Positions 44,387-55,900 of a DNA stretch of 64,000 bases are shown piece by piece; position 1 is the first letter of the stretch; each line of letters starts with the position of its first letter. The DNA is taken from positions 2,108,001-2,172,000 of the forward strand of contig JAHEWK010000013.1 in the NCBI GenBank assembly GCA_020740775.1, in the 5' to 3' direction. The stretch is from Ilyonectria destructans. Lineage: Eukaryota; Ascomycota; Sordariomycetes; Hypocreales; Nectriaceae. The notes under the pieces are model-generated. The model was not told where the DNA came from and made no database searches. It worked only from the letters and a program-made list of their open reading frames with translations. Made by a program: the position numbers and the translations under genes.

Positions 44387-45209
44387 GCTGAAGGAGAAGG
44401 GCACCATTATGCATTACTGTAGCTCACAATAACATGTCATCATCTGGCAATCCCCACCATCTCCAAAGTAACTTTCGCCTCACCCGCGCCAAGAACCACG
44501 ACAACCTTACACTCCACTCCTTCTACGCTAGAAACCCGTTGAGGGTCTCAGGTAACGAAGAGTTTATTTCTTCCCGCAAGCCACATTCCCATCCCAGGAG
44601 TGCGGTTCGGTCCCTAGCCGCAGGTTCGTCTCACTGAGCGGTGTAAGTTGATAGGCGCCCGTGCCAAGACCACATTCCAAACACGATGCAGGTCATAATA
44701 AGCTCATCGGGTCCCACTCGCCCTGGAGAGGCTTAAAGCTCACATGCAACGTGGATTTCGGGTCTCGGTTGGTGATTGGGTTTCGAATGGTAAGCGAACT
44801 GAGGGGCGATGTTACGCTGCTTCCGCGTACAACAGGGACCCAGGAATGCAACATTGTGAGACAAGCATCGAGACATGGTTCAGAGCTCGGTAGATGGGTT
44901 GCATTAGTGTCGCAGGGTACAAGGCTTATATGTTAAATTGAATCGGCAGGAAATCTTGTCAAGACCGGACTCGTATTTAGGCTGTTGACCTCAAAGCATG
45001 TCTATATACGCAAGGGTAGGGCTTGGCGAAATAACATGAAACCCAGCCAGCACCGTCCTCCCATTACGTTGTCCCCAACGCCTCCATCGCGCTCTCATAA
45101 GCCAGCGCATATATATAAACAAAATCAATCGCCTGTGGAGGCTTTTCCCATTCCGAGACGCCGTTAAATCACGCTTCACGATACATCATCCACATCGTCA
45201 TCATCGTCA
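44387..45209. other. Intergenic region between convergent genes
   Basis: 3' flanks of the SDR and ankyrin genes. No feature recognised. Confidence 0.55.
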
Positions 45210-47518
45210 TCAGCAGTTGACTCTCGCCACCGGCCCCCATTCTTGTAGCACACTCGGCTCTTGCACCGCCATGCCCTTGCCGCTCAACCACGCACGGCAC
45301 GCTTCAAAGTGCGCATACTCCTTAGGGTTGTATCCCCGCGATCCGCGCATCTTGACGTCAGTCACCTGAAGCATGCCACGTCCCGCCGCGTCTCGCGCGT
45401 GCACGTTAGCTCCATGCTGCACAAGCGTCCGCATCGCCAGCTTGCGACCGCACCGCACTGCGACATGTAGTGCCGTCTCGCCCGCGCGGTTGCGGGCGTT
45501 GACCTCGGCACCCGCAGCGATCAGACGGGACAAAATCTCCGGTCCAGTCTTGTAGTCTTCATCCTCGGGGAGCTGGGCGGCAAAGGCCATAAGCGGGGTG
45601 TTGCCTTCGCTGTCGTAATGGTTGGGGTCGACACCAGCCTGAAGAAGTCCGTCGAGGAGTTGGAGACGGAGATTCATCTTCTCAGTAGACGAGTCTAAGT
45701 CTCGGGGCTCCTGGTTCTTCTTGCGCTTCCGATCAGCACCGTCGAATCCGTACCTCTTCACTATGCTGGAGAAGCTGAGCGTTGCAGCGGCGAGACAGTG
45801 CAAGCCATTCCGCCCATCCGAATACTCCTCATCGGGCTTCACGGTAGCGGAGCGAACGAACGCGACAAGCTCTGACTCTTTTGCGACAGCGGCATCAGCG
45901 TGCATTTCTGGCGTAAACGTGAACTGAGAATCGGACGGCGGTGGCTCAAGGTCCATCCTCTGGGTGTAAATTCGGTTGAATCCCATCGTCGGCTCCAGCT
46001 CGGGCCGGGGGGTCACGTTGAATGCGTCGCGTTTCATGTATTTGGCCAAGTCGTAGCTCGGCGCAATATGGTTGAACGTATTGCGAGGGACGTCGTCCGC
46101 AAGTAGAAGGTGGAATATGGTTCGTCCGTAGTGATCCCGGGCATTGATGTCGACGCCCTTCAGGGTCACCAGGATGAGCAGCTGGGAGAGCATCATGGGG
46201 TCCAGGAGGCAAGAGCTATTCAAGACATGAAGAAATGTCTGGCCAGCCGTGTTCCTCCCATTGAGGATGGGCCCGCATCGGTCAGAGTTGATGACCTGCA
46301 CAAGATACTGGGTTGCTCCCCGGGCGGCTAGGAAATGAAGAACCGAATTACCGAATCCATCTACAACACCCAAGTCAACACCATCGGTGCCGCTCATGAG
46401 AAGTCGTACAGCATCGGGGTTCAGGCCATTCGCAGTGGCAAAAGGCGAGTCCATGATCTCGGCCTGGGCGAAGCATAGGCAGGATCTTTTGTGGTGTTGC
46501 TCAGCCTCTTGGAAACACGGGGGCTGCTGCCCGACAAGGTAATCGAGATTCAAGAAATCGCCAGGCAAAAAGTACGGTCTGTTGGGCAAAGTCGGGGGCG
46601 CATCATCGTCGCTGAGCCATGAGCCGTAAGCGGCCCCAATGTCCGAAACGGGCGACATACTCTCGGCGCGGTGGTTGATCGGGGCCGTGAATCTCTTGAC
46701 GAGTAGCTTAACAGTCCGAATGTAAGGCTCCGAGTAATCCGCTAACACGCGCTGGAGGGACCCCGTCGTTCCTTGCGTGCCCTGGGTCGACGACGACATA
46801 AAGGTCGTCCGGCGAAGAAATCGGCTCAAGGGGCTGTTGGTGTCCTGGTCATTCGATCGATGCGCTTGTCTCGAGTTCTGTCTCGGGGCCTGCCTTTGAG
46901 CGATGCAAGGGGCCGCCGGAGAGGGTGTAACGGGAGGAGGAAATTGGTGAAAGGGCGGAACCTCGAGAGTGGTCGGGCTAGTGCCGGCCTCTCTCTTCAT
47001 TGACGAGTTCGGGTCCGGGTTGAGGAGTGGCGGATCGGAGGCGGCGTGGGGCCGTGCGGATGTCGAACCGCGACTCGAGAGCGATCGGGTCGGCGAAAGG
47101 GCGAGTTCATTCAATCGGCGGCCCATGTCGCTTTCGCTTCGGGGGTGCAGCCATCGGGGCTCTTTGTCGAGGAGGCCGTTGATTTTCTTGTTGGCCGATT
47201 CCTTCCTACAAGCACGCAGGGCATCGGTCAGCGGGGAGCTTCTCATGGATGCGGGGATTGAAATGCGCGGCAGCATTTGGCCGGGAGTCATTTGAGGGGC
47301 ACGTACCCAGGAGCGGCTTCGGGAGACCTAACATGCACGACCTCGATGATCTTCTGGAGGGGCAGCGTGGTGTAGAGATAGAGGCGCGAAACCTTGCGCT
47401 GCGACGAGTTGTTCCACAGCGGCGGGCGGCCGGTGTTGGTATTGTTGGAGCCGGAGGGCGAGGCGGACGAGAATGGAATCCTCAGCGCCGAGGGCGAGGA
47501 CGAGCCGCCGCCGTTCAT
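45210..47518 (-). CDS. Ankyrin-repeat protein, probably conserved in filamentous fungi
   Basis: Two exons (47307-47518, 45210-47205) give 735 residues; the intron has a GTACGT donor and a TTGTAG acceptor, and the frame also runs open through most of it. The N-terminus is Ser/Asn-rich, then 'KVSRLYLYTTLPLQKIIEVV' and, across the splice, 'KESANKKINGLLDKEPRWLH'. A low-complexity stretch rich in Ser and Pro spans about 95-180. Ankyrin repeats lie at about 330-450 ('NSVLHFLAARGATQYLVQVI', 'YGRTIFHLLLADD') and 600-690 ('GNTPLMAFAAQLPED', 'AGETALHVAVRCGRKLAM'). There is no catalytic domain and no signal peptide, so it is probably an intracellular scaffold. The exact partner is unknown. Confidence 0.85.
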
Positions 47519-50034
47519 GCTGGGCGACGATGAAGAGTCCAGCGTGGGTTGGCGATGGTGGCAAAGGCGATGTTTCGAGGTATTAGCGATTGGTTAATCA
47601 GCCAGATGCACCGTCCCGATGACTTGTAAATGCAGGACAAGCGCCATCACGAATGGGAGTGGGCGACGGGGCTGGACAGGTTATAAGGCGCATGGCGCCA
47701 GTTGTAAGGCGACGGGAGGGAGGAGGTAGGTAAGGTAGCTAGCAGGCGGGAAGGTGGCAGGCGGGAGGAAGGAGCAGAAAATCCACATCCGGCAAAGCTG
47801 GCCGCGGACCACGGTCGCATGGAGGCAGTGAGACAAGACGGGGAGGCAGAGTGTGGTGAGCACCGGGAGGGGAGGGGATGCGACGGGGGACGAGTGAGAC
47901 GTTGGGTGTAAGACCTGTGTGACCGCGTGCCAGGTAGGAATGGCCTATGGCGCCTGTAGCACCCATGACGCTATGCACAATCATGGCCCCCAATTCCTTG
48001 GATCCAGCCACTGGTGGCCTCCCGTTGCTGCAGTTGGGTGGCATAACTAGGGCGCTGGGCGCGACCTCCAGAGGGAACCTACAGTGGGTATCAGGGCGAA
48101 CGGTGGAGGAGGCCTGGACGGTGGATAACGGCCTCCAGGAATCGGACCTAGGAGGGTTCCCGAAGTAGAGAACCGCTCGGTCTGACCCGACGCCAGACCT
48201 AATCGTCTCCAGCATCTGAATGATCCTGGCAACGTCGCCGTCGTCAAGCATGGAAATCGACGGCACAGTCACGCTTCCCCTCATTGCACTCATACCTCGT
48301 GTTGTTTTCCTCCGTTTTTGCACTTCCACACAAAATCCGCCCGGAGATGTTGCTGCGCCACCCCTACCAGATCGCCACGGGAGGCCTGGCTGCGCCGTTT
48401 GCCTAACCAGATGTTCGCCACATCTTGTCCCCCCTCTTTGCCTTGGCTGCGCTTGTGTGCCAATGCCGTGTTTCCCGGGGCCGAGACTAATGCCAACGCA
48501 CAGGTTTGGCATAGCAGTAGAGGCAATTCCGAGCTCCCATTCGGCACACTTTAATCGTGCATATCGAGGTTATTTCAGAAGTGACACTGTTCGTCTGGCG
48601 GCTCCAGAGTGCAGATTCAAACGCCACGACCTGCAGGTAAGCGCCGGACCTACCATCTCAGATCTAACGTCGCACTCAGAAAAGGCCTCCCCACCCCCAC
48701 AAGCACCCGAAACTAAACATTGAATTAATCAGATCGTCAATCACATAGCCACATTCACGAACATCAATATCTTAAACTGGTGGCCTCTAGATTTCACCAA
48801 CGCTCTGATCGATCGGGAGGGAATAACAGAGGCGCAGGATATCTCCGCGTGGCTGTACGGCGTGTGGCGCATTACTCCGACTCCAGTCGCGACAGCACAC
48901 CTGGGCCGGCTAGGTAGGTATGTTTGCACAGCCACGCAAGGCGTCCAACCAGGCATCCACCACATTTCACCTCCATTCACTTGTCACCCATCCATCTTTA
49001 CGGCATCGCCTAGTGTCCCCGTTCAGTCATTGTCCTCGCTAGCTGCCCACTTCCCATTGTGCTGGACTTCATGCGGCCCATAAGGCAGAGTGAGTCGTTC
49101 ACCTATCACAACACTGACCGGCTGCCCATGAAGAAGACAACGCATGCAATCTCCGATAATCTCTCGCCATCCAGCGATATCTAGCCATCTCATTTAACAA
49201 GGAAAACGTACCCCATGTCCGTAGCAGACCCAGGTCTAGGCGCAAGAAATCAATAGTCCCAGCCAATAGCGTCTCCACTCTCACTGTCCACCTTGAGTCA
49301 AAGAGTCGATAAAAGGTGAAACCAGACTATTTCCATTTGAGTAGTCTCTGCTGGGGCATGACCTCAATTCTCCCCAAAGATGGTACAGGAGAAAATGTAG
49401 GTTTTCCTCGTGACGTACCGTCAGATTATGTCATCACCCGCTGTCAATCGCGCGTCCTGACCCTCCAGATCGAACGACAATGCACTTTGCTTGGCAAATA
49501 GCCCGATCCCGTCTATCCAAATAAATGTTAGGTCGTCGAGTTTCGATGCATATCGGGCGAAGTTATTGATCAAACCGTTTCATGGTCGAGACAACGGCGC
49601 TTACACCACATGGAATCTTTACCAAAGTCGGAGAATTTTGACTTCCCGAGCAACGACCCGGGAATCTGGAAGAAACCATGGTACCCACCCAACAGATTTG
49701 ACACGCCGAGGAGGCCCACAGTGAGACATAGAATGTGCAATAATGACACAGCATGGTGGAAAAATTGAGATTCAGGAGCAAGTTTCAATAGCAAACGGTC
49801 TTCTTCATAGAGGAGAGGTAATGAGTTACCAAAACAGATTAACCAAATTCATATCTATCGAACATATGAGATTATCACAAGCCGCATAAGAGTACGAAAT
49901 TCTCTCCCAAAAAAAAACTCATAACCATTCTCCTCTTGGCCAAGCCAAAGTCGTCTAATTCGTACTATGTACATAGTGAAGCTTATTATATGTTTTAAAA
50001 AATCAGTCAAAGGAAATAATCCACCCAGGTCCGT
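47519..50034. other. Promoter region of the ankyrin gene and 3' flank of the surface-protein gene
   Basis: About 2.5 kb. Long GC-rich frames on both strands between 47700 and 48720 lack domains and splice signals, and the minus one lies where the 5' leader of the ankyrin gene would be. The right end is AT-rich. No RNA gene or repeat recognised. Confidence 0.45.
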
Positions 50035-52911
50035 TTACAGGAGGACGGCAACGATACCAGCCGCGGCAGCGACCATCTCGAAGCCACCGACCATGCGGGC
50101 AGCGGCGCCAGTGACGTAGGTCGGGGCAGCAGTGCCAGTGGCCTCGGAGCCAGAGCCAGTAGTGACGGTGGCAGCAGGGTTGCTGGGAGCAGCGTACTCG
50201 CCACCAGCCTTGGAGGGAGCGGCGTACTCAGAGTCGCTGCCAGAGACAGCAGCGGCGGAGGGAGCCTCGTAGCCGGCAGAGGTAACAACCACGACCGTGG
50301 AGTGCTTGGGGATGTAGGTCGTACCGGTGGGGTAGACCGTGGTGGTGACACTGCCATAGGGGCAGTTGTGGACATCAGCAGGGCAGGTGGTGATGGTGTA
50401 GGTCTGGGTGGTGTAGAGGGTGGAGGTGACGTGACCCTCGGGGATGAAGGGAACGTTGGTGGGCTTGTAGCCACCCTCAGTGACGGGGCAAACCGTGGTG
50501 GAAACAGCAATCGTCTCAGTGGTAACGCTGCCAACGGGGCAGTCAGTGACATAAGACGGGCACTTGGTGATAGTGTAGGTCTTGGTGCTGTAGATGGTAG
50601 AAGTGGTGTACTCCTCGCCACCATAAGAGGGAGGGTTGGTGGGCTTGGCGTGCTCCTCGGTGACGGGGCAGATGGTGGTGGAGATGGCAACGGTCTCAGT
50701 AGTGACATGGCCAACGGGGCAGTCGGTGACGTAAGAGGGGCACTTGGTGATGGTGTAGGTCTTGGTGGCATACACAGTCGAAGTGGTGAACTTCTCAGTC
50801 ACGGGGCAAACCGTGGTGGAGACGGCAACGGTCTCAGTGGTAACGCTGCCGACAGGGCAGTCAGTGACGTAGGACGGGCACTTGGTGATGGTACGAGTGG
50901 TGGTCTCGTAGAAGGTGGAAGTGGTCATCTCCTCAGTGGTGGTGGTGGTAGCATGTCCTCCAGAGCCGCTGCTGGTGGTCTCGCCAGAGGTCTTAGTCTC
51001 GGTAGCAGTGGTGTCAGTGCAAGTAGTAGACTCAGACTCGGTAGCGGTGGTAGACTCAGACTCAGTGGTGGTTGTCTCAGAGCCAGTAGCGGTGGTAGAC
51101 TCAGTCTCGGAACCGGTGACAGTAGTAGACCCAGACTCGGAACCAGTGGTGGTGGTCTCAGAGCCAGTGGCGGTGGTAGTCTCAGTCTCGGAACCGGTAG
51201 CAGTAGTGGTAGCAGTCTCAGTGCTGGTAGTGTCCTGGCCACCGGGAGTTGAGGTGGTGGAAGCAGTCTCAGTGCTGGTGGTGTCCTGGCCGCCGGGGGT
51301 CGTGGTGGTGGTAGCAGTCTCAGAGCTGGTGGTGTCCTGGCCACCGGGAGTTGAGGTGGTGGTAGCAGTCTCAGTGCTGGTGGTGTCTACGCCGCCGGGA
51401 GTTGAGGTGGTAGTAGCAGTCTCAGTGCTGGTGGTGTCCACGCCGCCGGGAGTGGTAGTCGTAGTGTCCTGGCCACCGGGAGTTGAGGTGGTGGAAGCAG
51501 TCTCGGTGCTGGTGGTGTCCTGGCCGCCGGGGGTCGTGGTGGTGGTATCCTGGCCACCGGGAGTTGAGGTGGTGGTAGCAGTCTCAGTGCTGGTGGTGTC
51601 CACGCCACCGGGAGTAGTAGTCGTGGTGTCTTGACCAGCGGGAGTAGTAGTAGTGTCCTGACCACCGGGAGTGGTAGTGGTCTCCTGGCCACCGGGAGTA
51701 GTAGTCGTAGTATCCTGACCGGCGGGAGTGGTAGTGGTCTCCTGGCCACCGGGAGTAGTAGTCGTAGTATCCTGACCGGCGGGAGTGGTAGTGGTCTCCT
51801 GGCCACCGGGAGTAGTAGTCGTAGTATCCTGACCGGCGGGAGTGGTAGTGGTCTCCTGGCCACCGGGAGTAGTAGTCGTAGTATCCTGACCGGCGGGAGT
51901 GGTAGTGGTCTCCTGGCCACCGGGAGTAGTAGTAGTAGTGTCCTGACCACTGGGAGTAGTGGTGGTGTCTACGCCGCCGGGAGTGGTGGTGGTAGTATCC
52001 TGACCGCCGGGAGTGGTAGTAGTGGTGTCCTGACCACCGGGAGTAGTGGTAGTAGTGGTGTCCTGACCACCGGGAGTGGTGGTGGTAGTATCTTGGCCGC
52101 CGGGGGTAGTAGTAGTGGTGTCCTGACCACCGGGAGTGGTGGTGGTAGTATCTTGACCGCCGGGAGTGGTAGTAGTGGTGTCCTGACCACCGGGGGTGGT
52201 GGTGGTAGTATCTTGGCCGCCGGGAGTGGTAGTAGTGGTATCCTGGCCACCGGGAGTGGTGGTGGTATCTTGACCGGCAGGAGTGGTGGTAGTGGTGTCC
52301 TGACCACCGGGAGTGGTGGTGGTGGTATCCTGGCCGGCGGGAGTGGTGGTAGTGGTGTCCTGACCACCGGGGGTGGTGGTGGTGGTATCCTGGCCGGCGG
52401 GAGTTGTGGTAGTAGACTCCGGAGTCGTAGTAGTGTCTTGACCAGCGGGGGTGGTGGTGGTAGACTCGGCAGTGGTGGTCGTGCTATCACAATCCTCCTC
52501 GGGGGTTGTGGTGGGAGTTGCCTCAGAAGTGGTTGTGCTGTCACAGTCCTCCTCGGGGGTTGTGGTGGGAGTTGCCTCAGTGGTGGTCGAATCGCAGTCC
52601 TCGTCTACCGGAGTAGTGGTAGGAGTGGTCCCCGGAGTAGGGGTCTCATCACAGTCCTCCTCGGCGGGAGTGCAGTCGCAAGCAGAGAGAGCGTAATCCT
52701 TAGAGCCGCAGTATTGGACAGCTGCTTGCTCGGCATCACGGGCGCACTCAGATGACTGCAGCTCCGGGCAGATAGCGTCCGAAGAGTGGACATAGTTGTA
52801 GCAATCATCGATAACGCACTCATCCCCAGTATAGATTTCGCGAGTGTACACATCGCGAGTGGCCGAAACCAGGCCGACGGCGAAGGCGCCGAGAATGAAA
52901 GCGCTCTTCAT
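50035..52911 (-). CDS. GPI-anchored Thr-rich tandem-repeat surface protein (adhesin-like)
   Basis: Intronless, 958 residues from the Met at 52911, which begins the signal peptide 'MKSAFILGAFAVGLVSA'; a Met nine codons upstream would spoil it. The mature N-terminus (~70 residues) is rich in Cys ('DECVIDDCYNY', 'QYCGSKDYALSACDC'). A long stalk of about 400 residues repeats units like TTTTTPGGQD and TTSTETATTT. Then come several copies of a ~38-residue module with 'KCPSYVTDCPVGSVTTE' and 'STTVCPVTE', a module common in fungal wall proteins. The C-terminus ends in a hydrophobic tail 'MVAAAAGIVAVLL' preceded by small residues, a GPI-attachment signal. It should be a heavily O-glycosylated cell-wall protein, a likely adhesin or flocculin-like molecule. 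The ligand is unknown. Confidence 0.9.
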   Translation of the reverse strand: MKSAFILGAFAVGLVSATRDVYTREIYTGDECVIDDCYNYVHSSDAICPELQSSECARDAEQAAVQYCGSKDYALSACDCTPAEEDCDETPTPGTTPTTTPVDEDCDSTTTEATPTTTPEEDCDSTTTSEATPTTTPEEDCDSTTTTAESTTTTPAGQDTTTTPESTTTTPAGQDTTTTTPGGQDTTTTTPAGQDTTTTTPGGQDTTTTTPAGQDTTTTPGGQDTTTTTPGGQDTTTTTPGGQDTTTTTPGGQDTTTTTPGGQDTTTTTPGGQDTTTTTPGGQDTTTTTTPGGQDTTTTTPGGQDTTTTTPGGVDTTTTPSGQDTTTTTPGGQETTTTPAGQDTTTTTPGGQETTTTPAGQDTTTTTPGGQETTTTPAGQDTTTTTPGGQETTTTPAGQDTTTTTPGGQETTTTPGGQDTTTTPAGQDTTTTTPGGVDTTSTETATTTSTPGGQDTTTTTPGGQDTTSTETASTTSTPGGQDTTTTTPGGVDTTSTETATTTSTPGGVDTTSTETATTTSTPGGQDTTSSETATTTTTPGGQDTTSTETASTTSTPGGQDTTSTETATTTATGSETETTTATGSETTTTGSESGSTTVTGSETESTTATGSETTTTESESTTATESESTTCTDTTATETKTSGETTSSGSGGHATTTTTEEMTTSTFYETTTRTITKCPSYVTDCPVGSVTTETVAVSTTVCPVTEKFTTSTVYATKTYTITKCPSYVTDCPVGHVTTETVAISTTICPVTEEHAKPTNPPSYGGEEYTTSTIYSTKTYTITKCPSYVTDCPVGSVTTETIAVSTTVCPVTEGGYKPTNVPFIPEGHVTSTLYTTQTYTITTCPADVHNCPYGSVTTTVYPTGTTYIPKHSTVVVVTSAGYEAPSAAAVSGSDSEYAAPSKAGGEYAAPSNPAATVTTGSGSEATGTAAPTYVTGAAARMVGGFEMVAAAAGIVAVLL
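51230..52440 (-). repeat. Coding minisatellite of ~30-bp units in the surface-protein gene
   Basis: Units encode mainly GGQDTTTTTP, AGQDTTTTTP or GGQETTTTP, with longer units around STETATTTSTP at the low-coordinate end. A higher-order 63-bp period (GGQE.. then AGQD..) is repeated five times at about 51680-51930 with near-identical DNA. Such arrays expand and contract by recombination. Confidence 0.85.
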
Positions 52912-55900
52912 TTTGAGTGAGCGTCGTAAAAAGAGCAAATAACGAATGGACTGCGGGTAGTGACTCAGAGGTAGCTGAGAAACTGATACTCCGCGATTAG
53001 GAACGAATGTATTAATGAAGGTGGTGGGAAGAAACAGAAGAGGGAGAAGAACGACAGATGGTCGGAAGCCGATCCTTAAATGGATATGACGGCCAGCACC
53101 TGCATTGGACTACCGATTCGGTGCATGGGGCGGCGTGGGCATCTCTCCTGTCCCTCTCCCCATCGTCCTCGCCGTTGTCAGCCAGCAAGTGAGGAAGCCC
53201 TGGCGTGTGCCTGTGGGTGCGTTAGCCTGGGCCGCTATCGAAGCAGCAAGAAGGCGTACCAGGGTGCGGATGGAGCTTCTTGCCCAGATCGGGATGATAC
53301 GAGCAAGCGTAAATGACCCGCCGGTGCCGTGAGGCCGGATGCCCAGCCTGGTGGGGCCTCAGCCCAGTGTGCATGGAAACCTGGTGCATGCTGGGTTGAG
53401 TTGATGAAGTTGGTTGTGAGAGGGAAGCACAGCGTTGTGCGCGCCTACGCCGTGCGAGTTGAAAAGAAAGGTGGGACCGCGCCATTGGGCCCGCCCAGTG
53501 GCGCCTAGTGGCTGTGTGGCTGGCGCCGTTGTCTGATCTCAGGCGACCCCTGCCCCGACCCCTGACTAACAGCAAGGGCCCGTTGCCGCCGTGTCCGAAT
53601 TAGGGCATAGCATTCGCGCGCCAGAGCAGCTAAACTAGACGGCTGCAGGCACAAACCGGGGCGCTTCTCAGAGTCGTCCCTGTTTTGCACAGCAGATTAA
53701 CGGGTTTTTAGCGCTCATTCGGGGCGTCGCTAGAACGTCACTGATGTAGCGCCGGAGGAGGGAGGCGTTCTATAGTGCCGTGTGGTGCTGATGGCAGGCG
53801 CCATGGCAATGAAGGAGGCACACAGCTCTCTGTCAACCGGCAGCTCACTCGGGCCTGGAATCGTAGGTTGTGTGCAGGCGGTCAGGGCAAAAATTTGCCA
53901 AGAAAATCACACAAAAACAAGATCCTTGTAACCTCGAGCCATGATGCCAACACTTGCTTGTACTTGCTCTTGGCTTTTTTTGCGTATGCTCGCCCTGTCT
54001 GTGTGGTGCCGTGTTGACAGTCGGGGTGTGTGCGGCTCGCCTCGCACCTAAACACGCGGACCTGCGCCAGCCGGCAGCCGCAACGCCCCCGTGTGTGTGT
54101 TCATCTCCCGGCGCCCGTCAGCTCAGAGATAACCCCCCCTGCACAAGTTCTTCCTTCGCATTCACCGTTATTTTTAGTCCTCTCCCTCTCGGAGCATTGT
54201 GAGGACCGGTCCCGGGAGATGAAAGGTGAGATCGGTGCAGATTAGCCTGCGCCTTGCTTCGAAGGGCTGATGGTATCTTGAAGAATGATACCGAATAGAG
54301 GACGCTGAGAGGAGCACGTCGGAATGGGACCCCGACGCCTCTCAGCCGCTTTCAAAATTGCCGATCCCTTCTGGTCACAGCACTACCTGCACACAATCTT
54401 CAACTCTAACCGTCATCGGTCGGGCTCAGGAGCGAAAATAGACATTCACCGAGAGGCGATCCTCTTATCGCCTCCCCCCCTCATTGTGCCCACTTGCCCA
54501 CCTTGCAGCGATATTCGGATCGACGATCAGTTCGATGCTTCGAGAGCACTGTGTAGGTGGAAACTCTTCGTGTTCGCCCACACGGCTCCTGCAGAAACTA
54601 CCCGACCCAAGCGGAATTTTGTCCACCTGTATTCGTATCTTGTAAGCTGTGAACCTCTCGATTCTTGCCCAACCACTTAGATGCTTATGACGGCTTGTTA
54701 CATCCCCACTAACCTCGGTCGGGCTTCATCGGGGTCCTTACTAGCCGAAACTGATATCATGCCCAGGACCGGTGTGACTCGCCTCTATTGACACATCAAT
54801 AACTGCCCGACTCTGCCTTGACACTTTTGATGGCAAGGCGTCATTCAGCCAAGAATCAGCCCAATCCAACTGGGCGCTCCGTATCTGGCAAACAACCAGA
54901 AAGCCACGACGGATTTGAAAACAGCCATGGTAGCTCAGGAGAAGAGCGTAAGGCGGAGTAACCGCAACCCGCGATGGCGTTGTTGGCGCCGACCGGCGCC
55001 GGGTGGGGGCGCCACCGGCAACACACATTCAGGTAAGTCACAACGCCAGCGGTTAGAAGACAGCGGCTGGCGTTATGCACATTGTTGGCATAGCAATGTA
55101 TATAAAATGGCGTGCATAACATGCAGTAGCTTGAGTTGATCAACACTGGTCTAATACCTATAAGCGCTTTGAGTGCCAATTGGAGAGCGACAGCCCTACG
55201 AACACAGATGTGATAGATGTAGTATCAACACCCATGATAATATCACTCATCTGCCGAATCTGACAAGGTAGTAAGCATTTGCCATCAATGTCAAACAATG
55301 ACAGCCAAATCCCCGCGGCAGTGCTCCAGATGCCGTCAGCGGGCTCTCACAGGCACAAGCTCTGTGCCTGGAGGTGCCAATGCAATCCCCTGACCTGAGG
55401 GTATGGGTCGCCTCTGATTGGTTACCAGAATGGCCCTCATCCCTTCTTATCCGTCCTCCCCCTGGTCTCGCTTCCTGTTCCCTGTTGCCCACGCAGACAG
55501 GGGTGTGACCGCGGAATTCTTGACAACCGAAAAGCCCTTTGCGGCTGGCAAGTGAAAAGCCCGTGCCGTCGGCTTTCCCATGGCAAAATGGTTCGACAGC
55601 GCCATGCAGTCCCTGCAGAGTCCTACGCGTGCGCGGCGCAAAATACGACCCTTTTGGACAGTGACTCAGTGAGCCTCTCCCGCTCTGAGATGAAACAATG
55701 AAACGGATCAGTGCGGGCGAGACTTGTACTCAACGTGGTTTGGTTCGGGAGCTACGGCCCACACCGACATGCAGGTCCCGGAGCATTTTCTGCAGTGCTG
55801 AGCTTTCCATCACATAAAAACCCCCTATTGTTGATTGTTTTTCATTGCCAGCAAGCTAGTGGTGCCGGGTGCTGGGTGTCATTTCCCCATTGCAACCTCA

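Noticed and set aside
47739..48512. 257-codon minus-strand frame upstream of the ankyrin gene
   Set aside because: Lies where the ankyrin promoter and leader are expected; composition biased, no domain, competing frames on the other strand.
50302..51252. Long plus-strand frames across the surface-protein gene (Gly/Ser-rich and Val/Ser-rich)
   Set aside because: Antisense shadows created by the Thr-rich repeats of the real minus-strand gene.
51631..52755. 374-codon plus-strand frame rich in Gly and Ser
   Set aside because: Same repeat-driven shadow of the surface-protein gene; no signal peptide or anchor.
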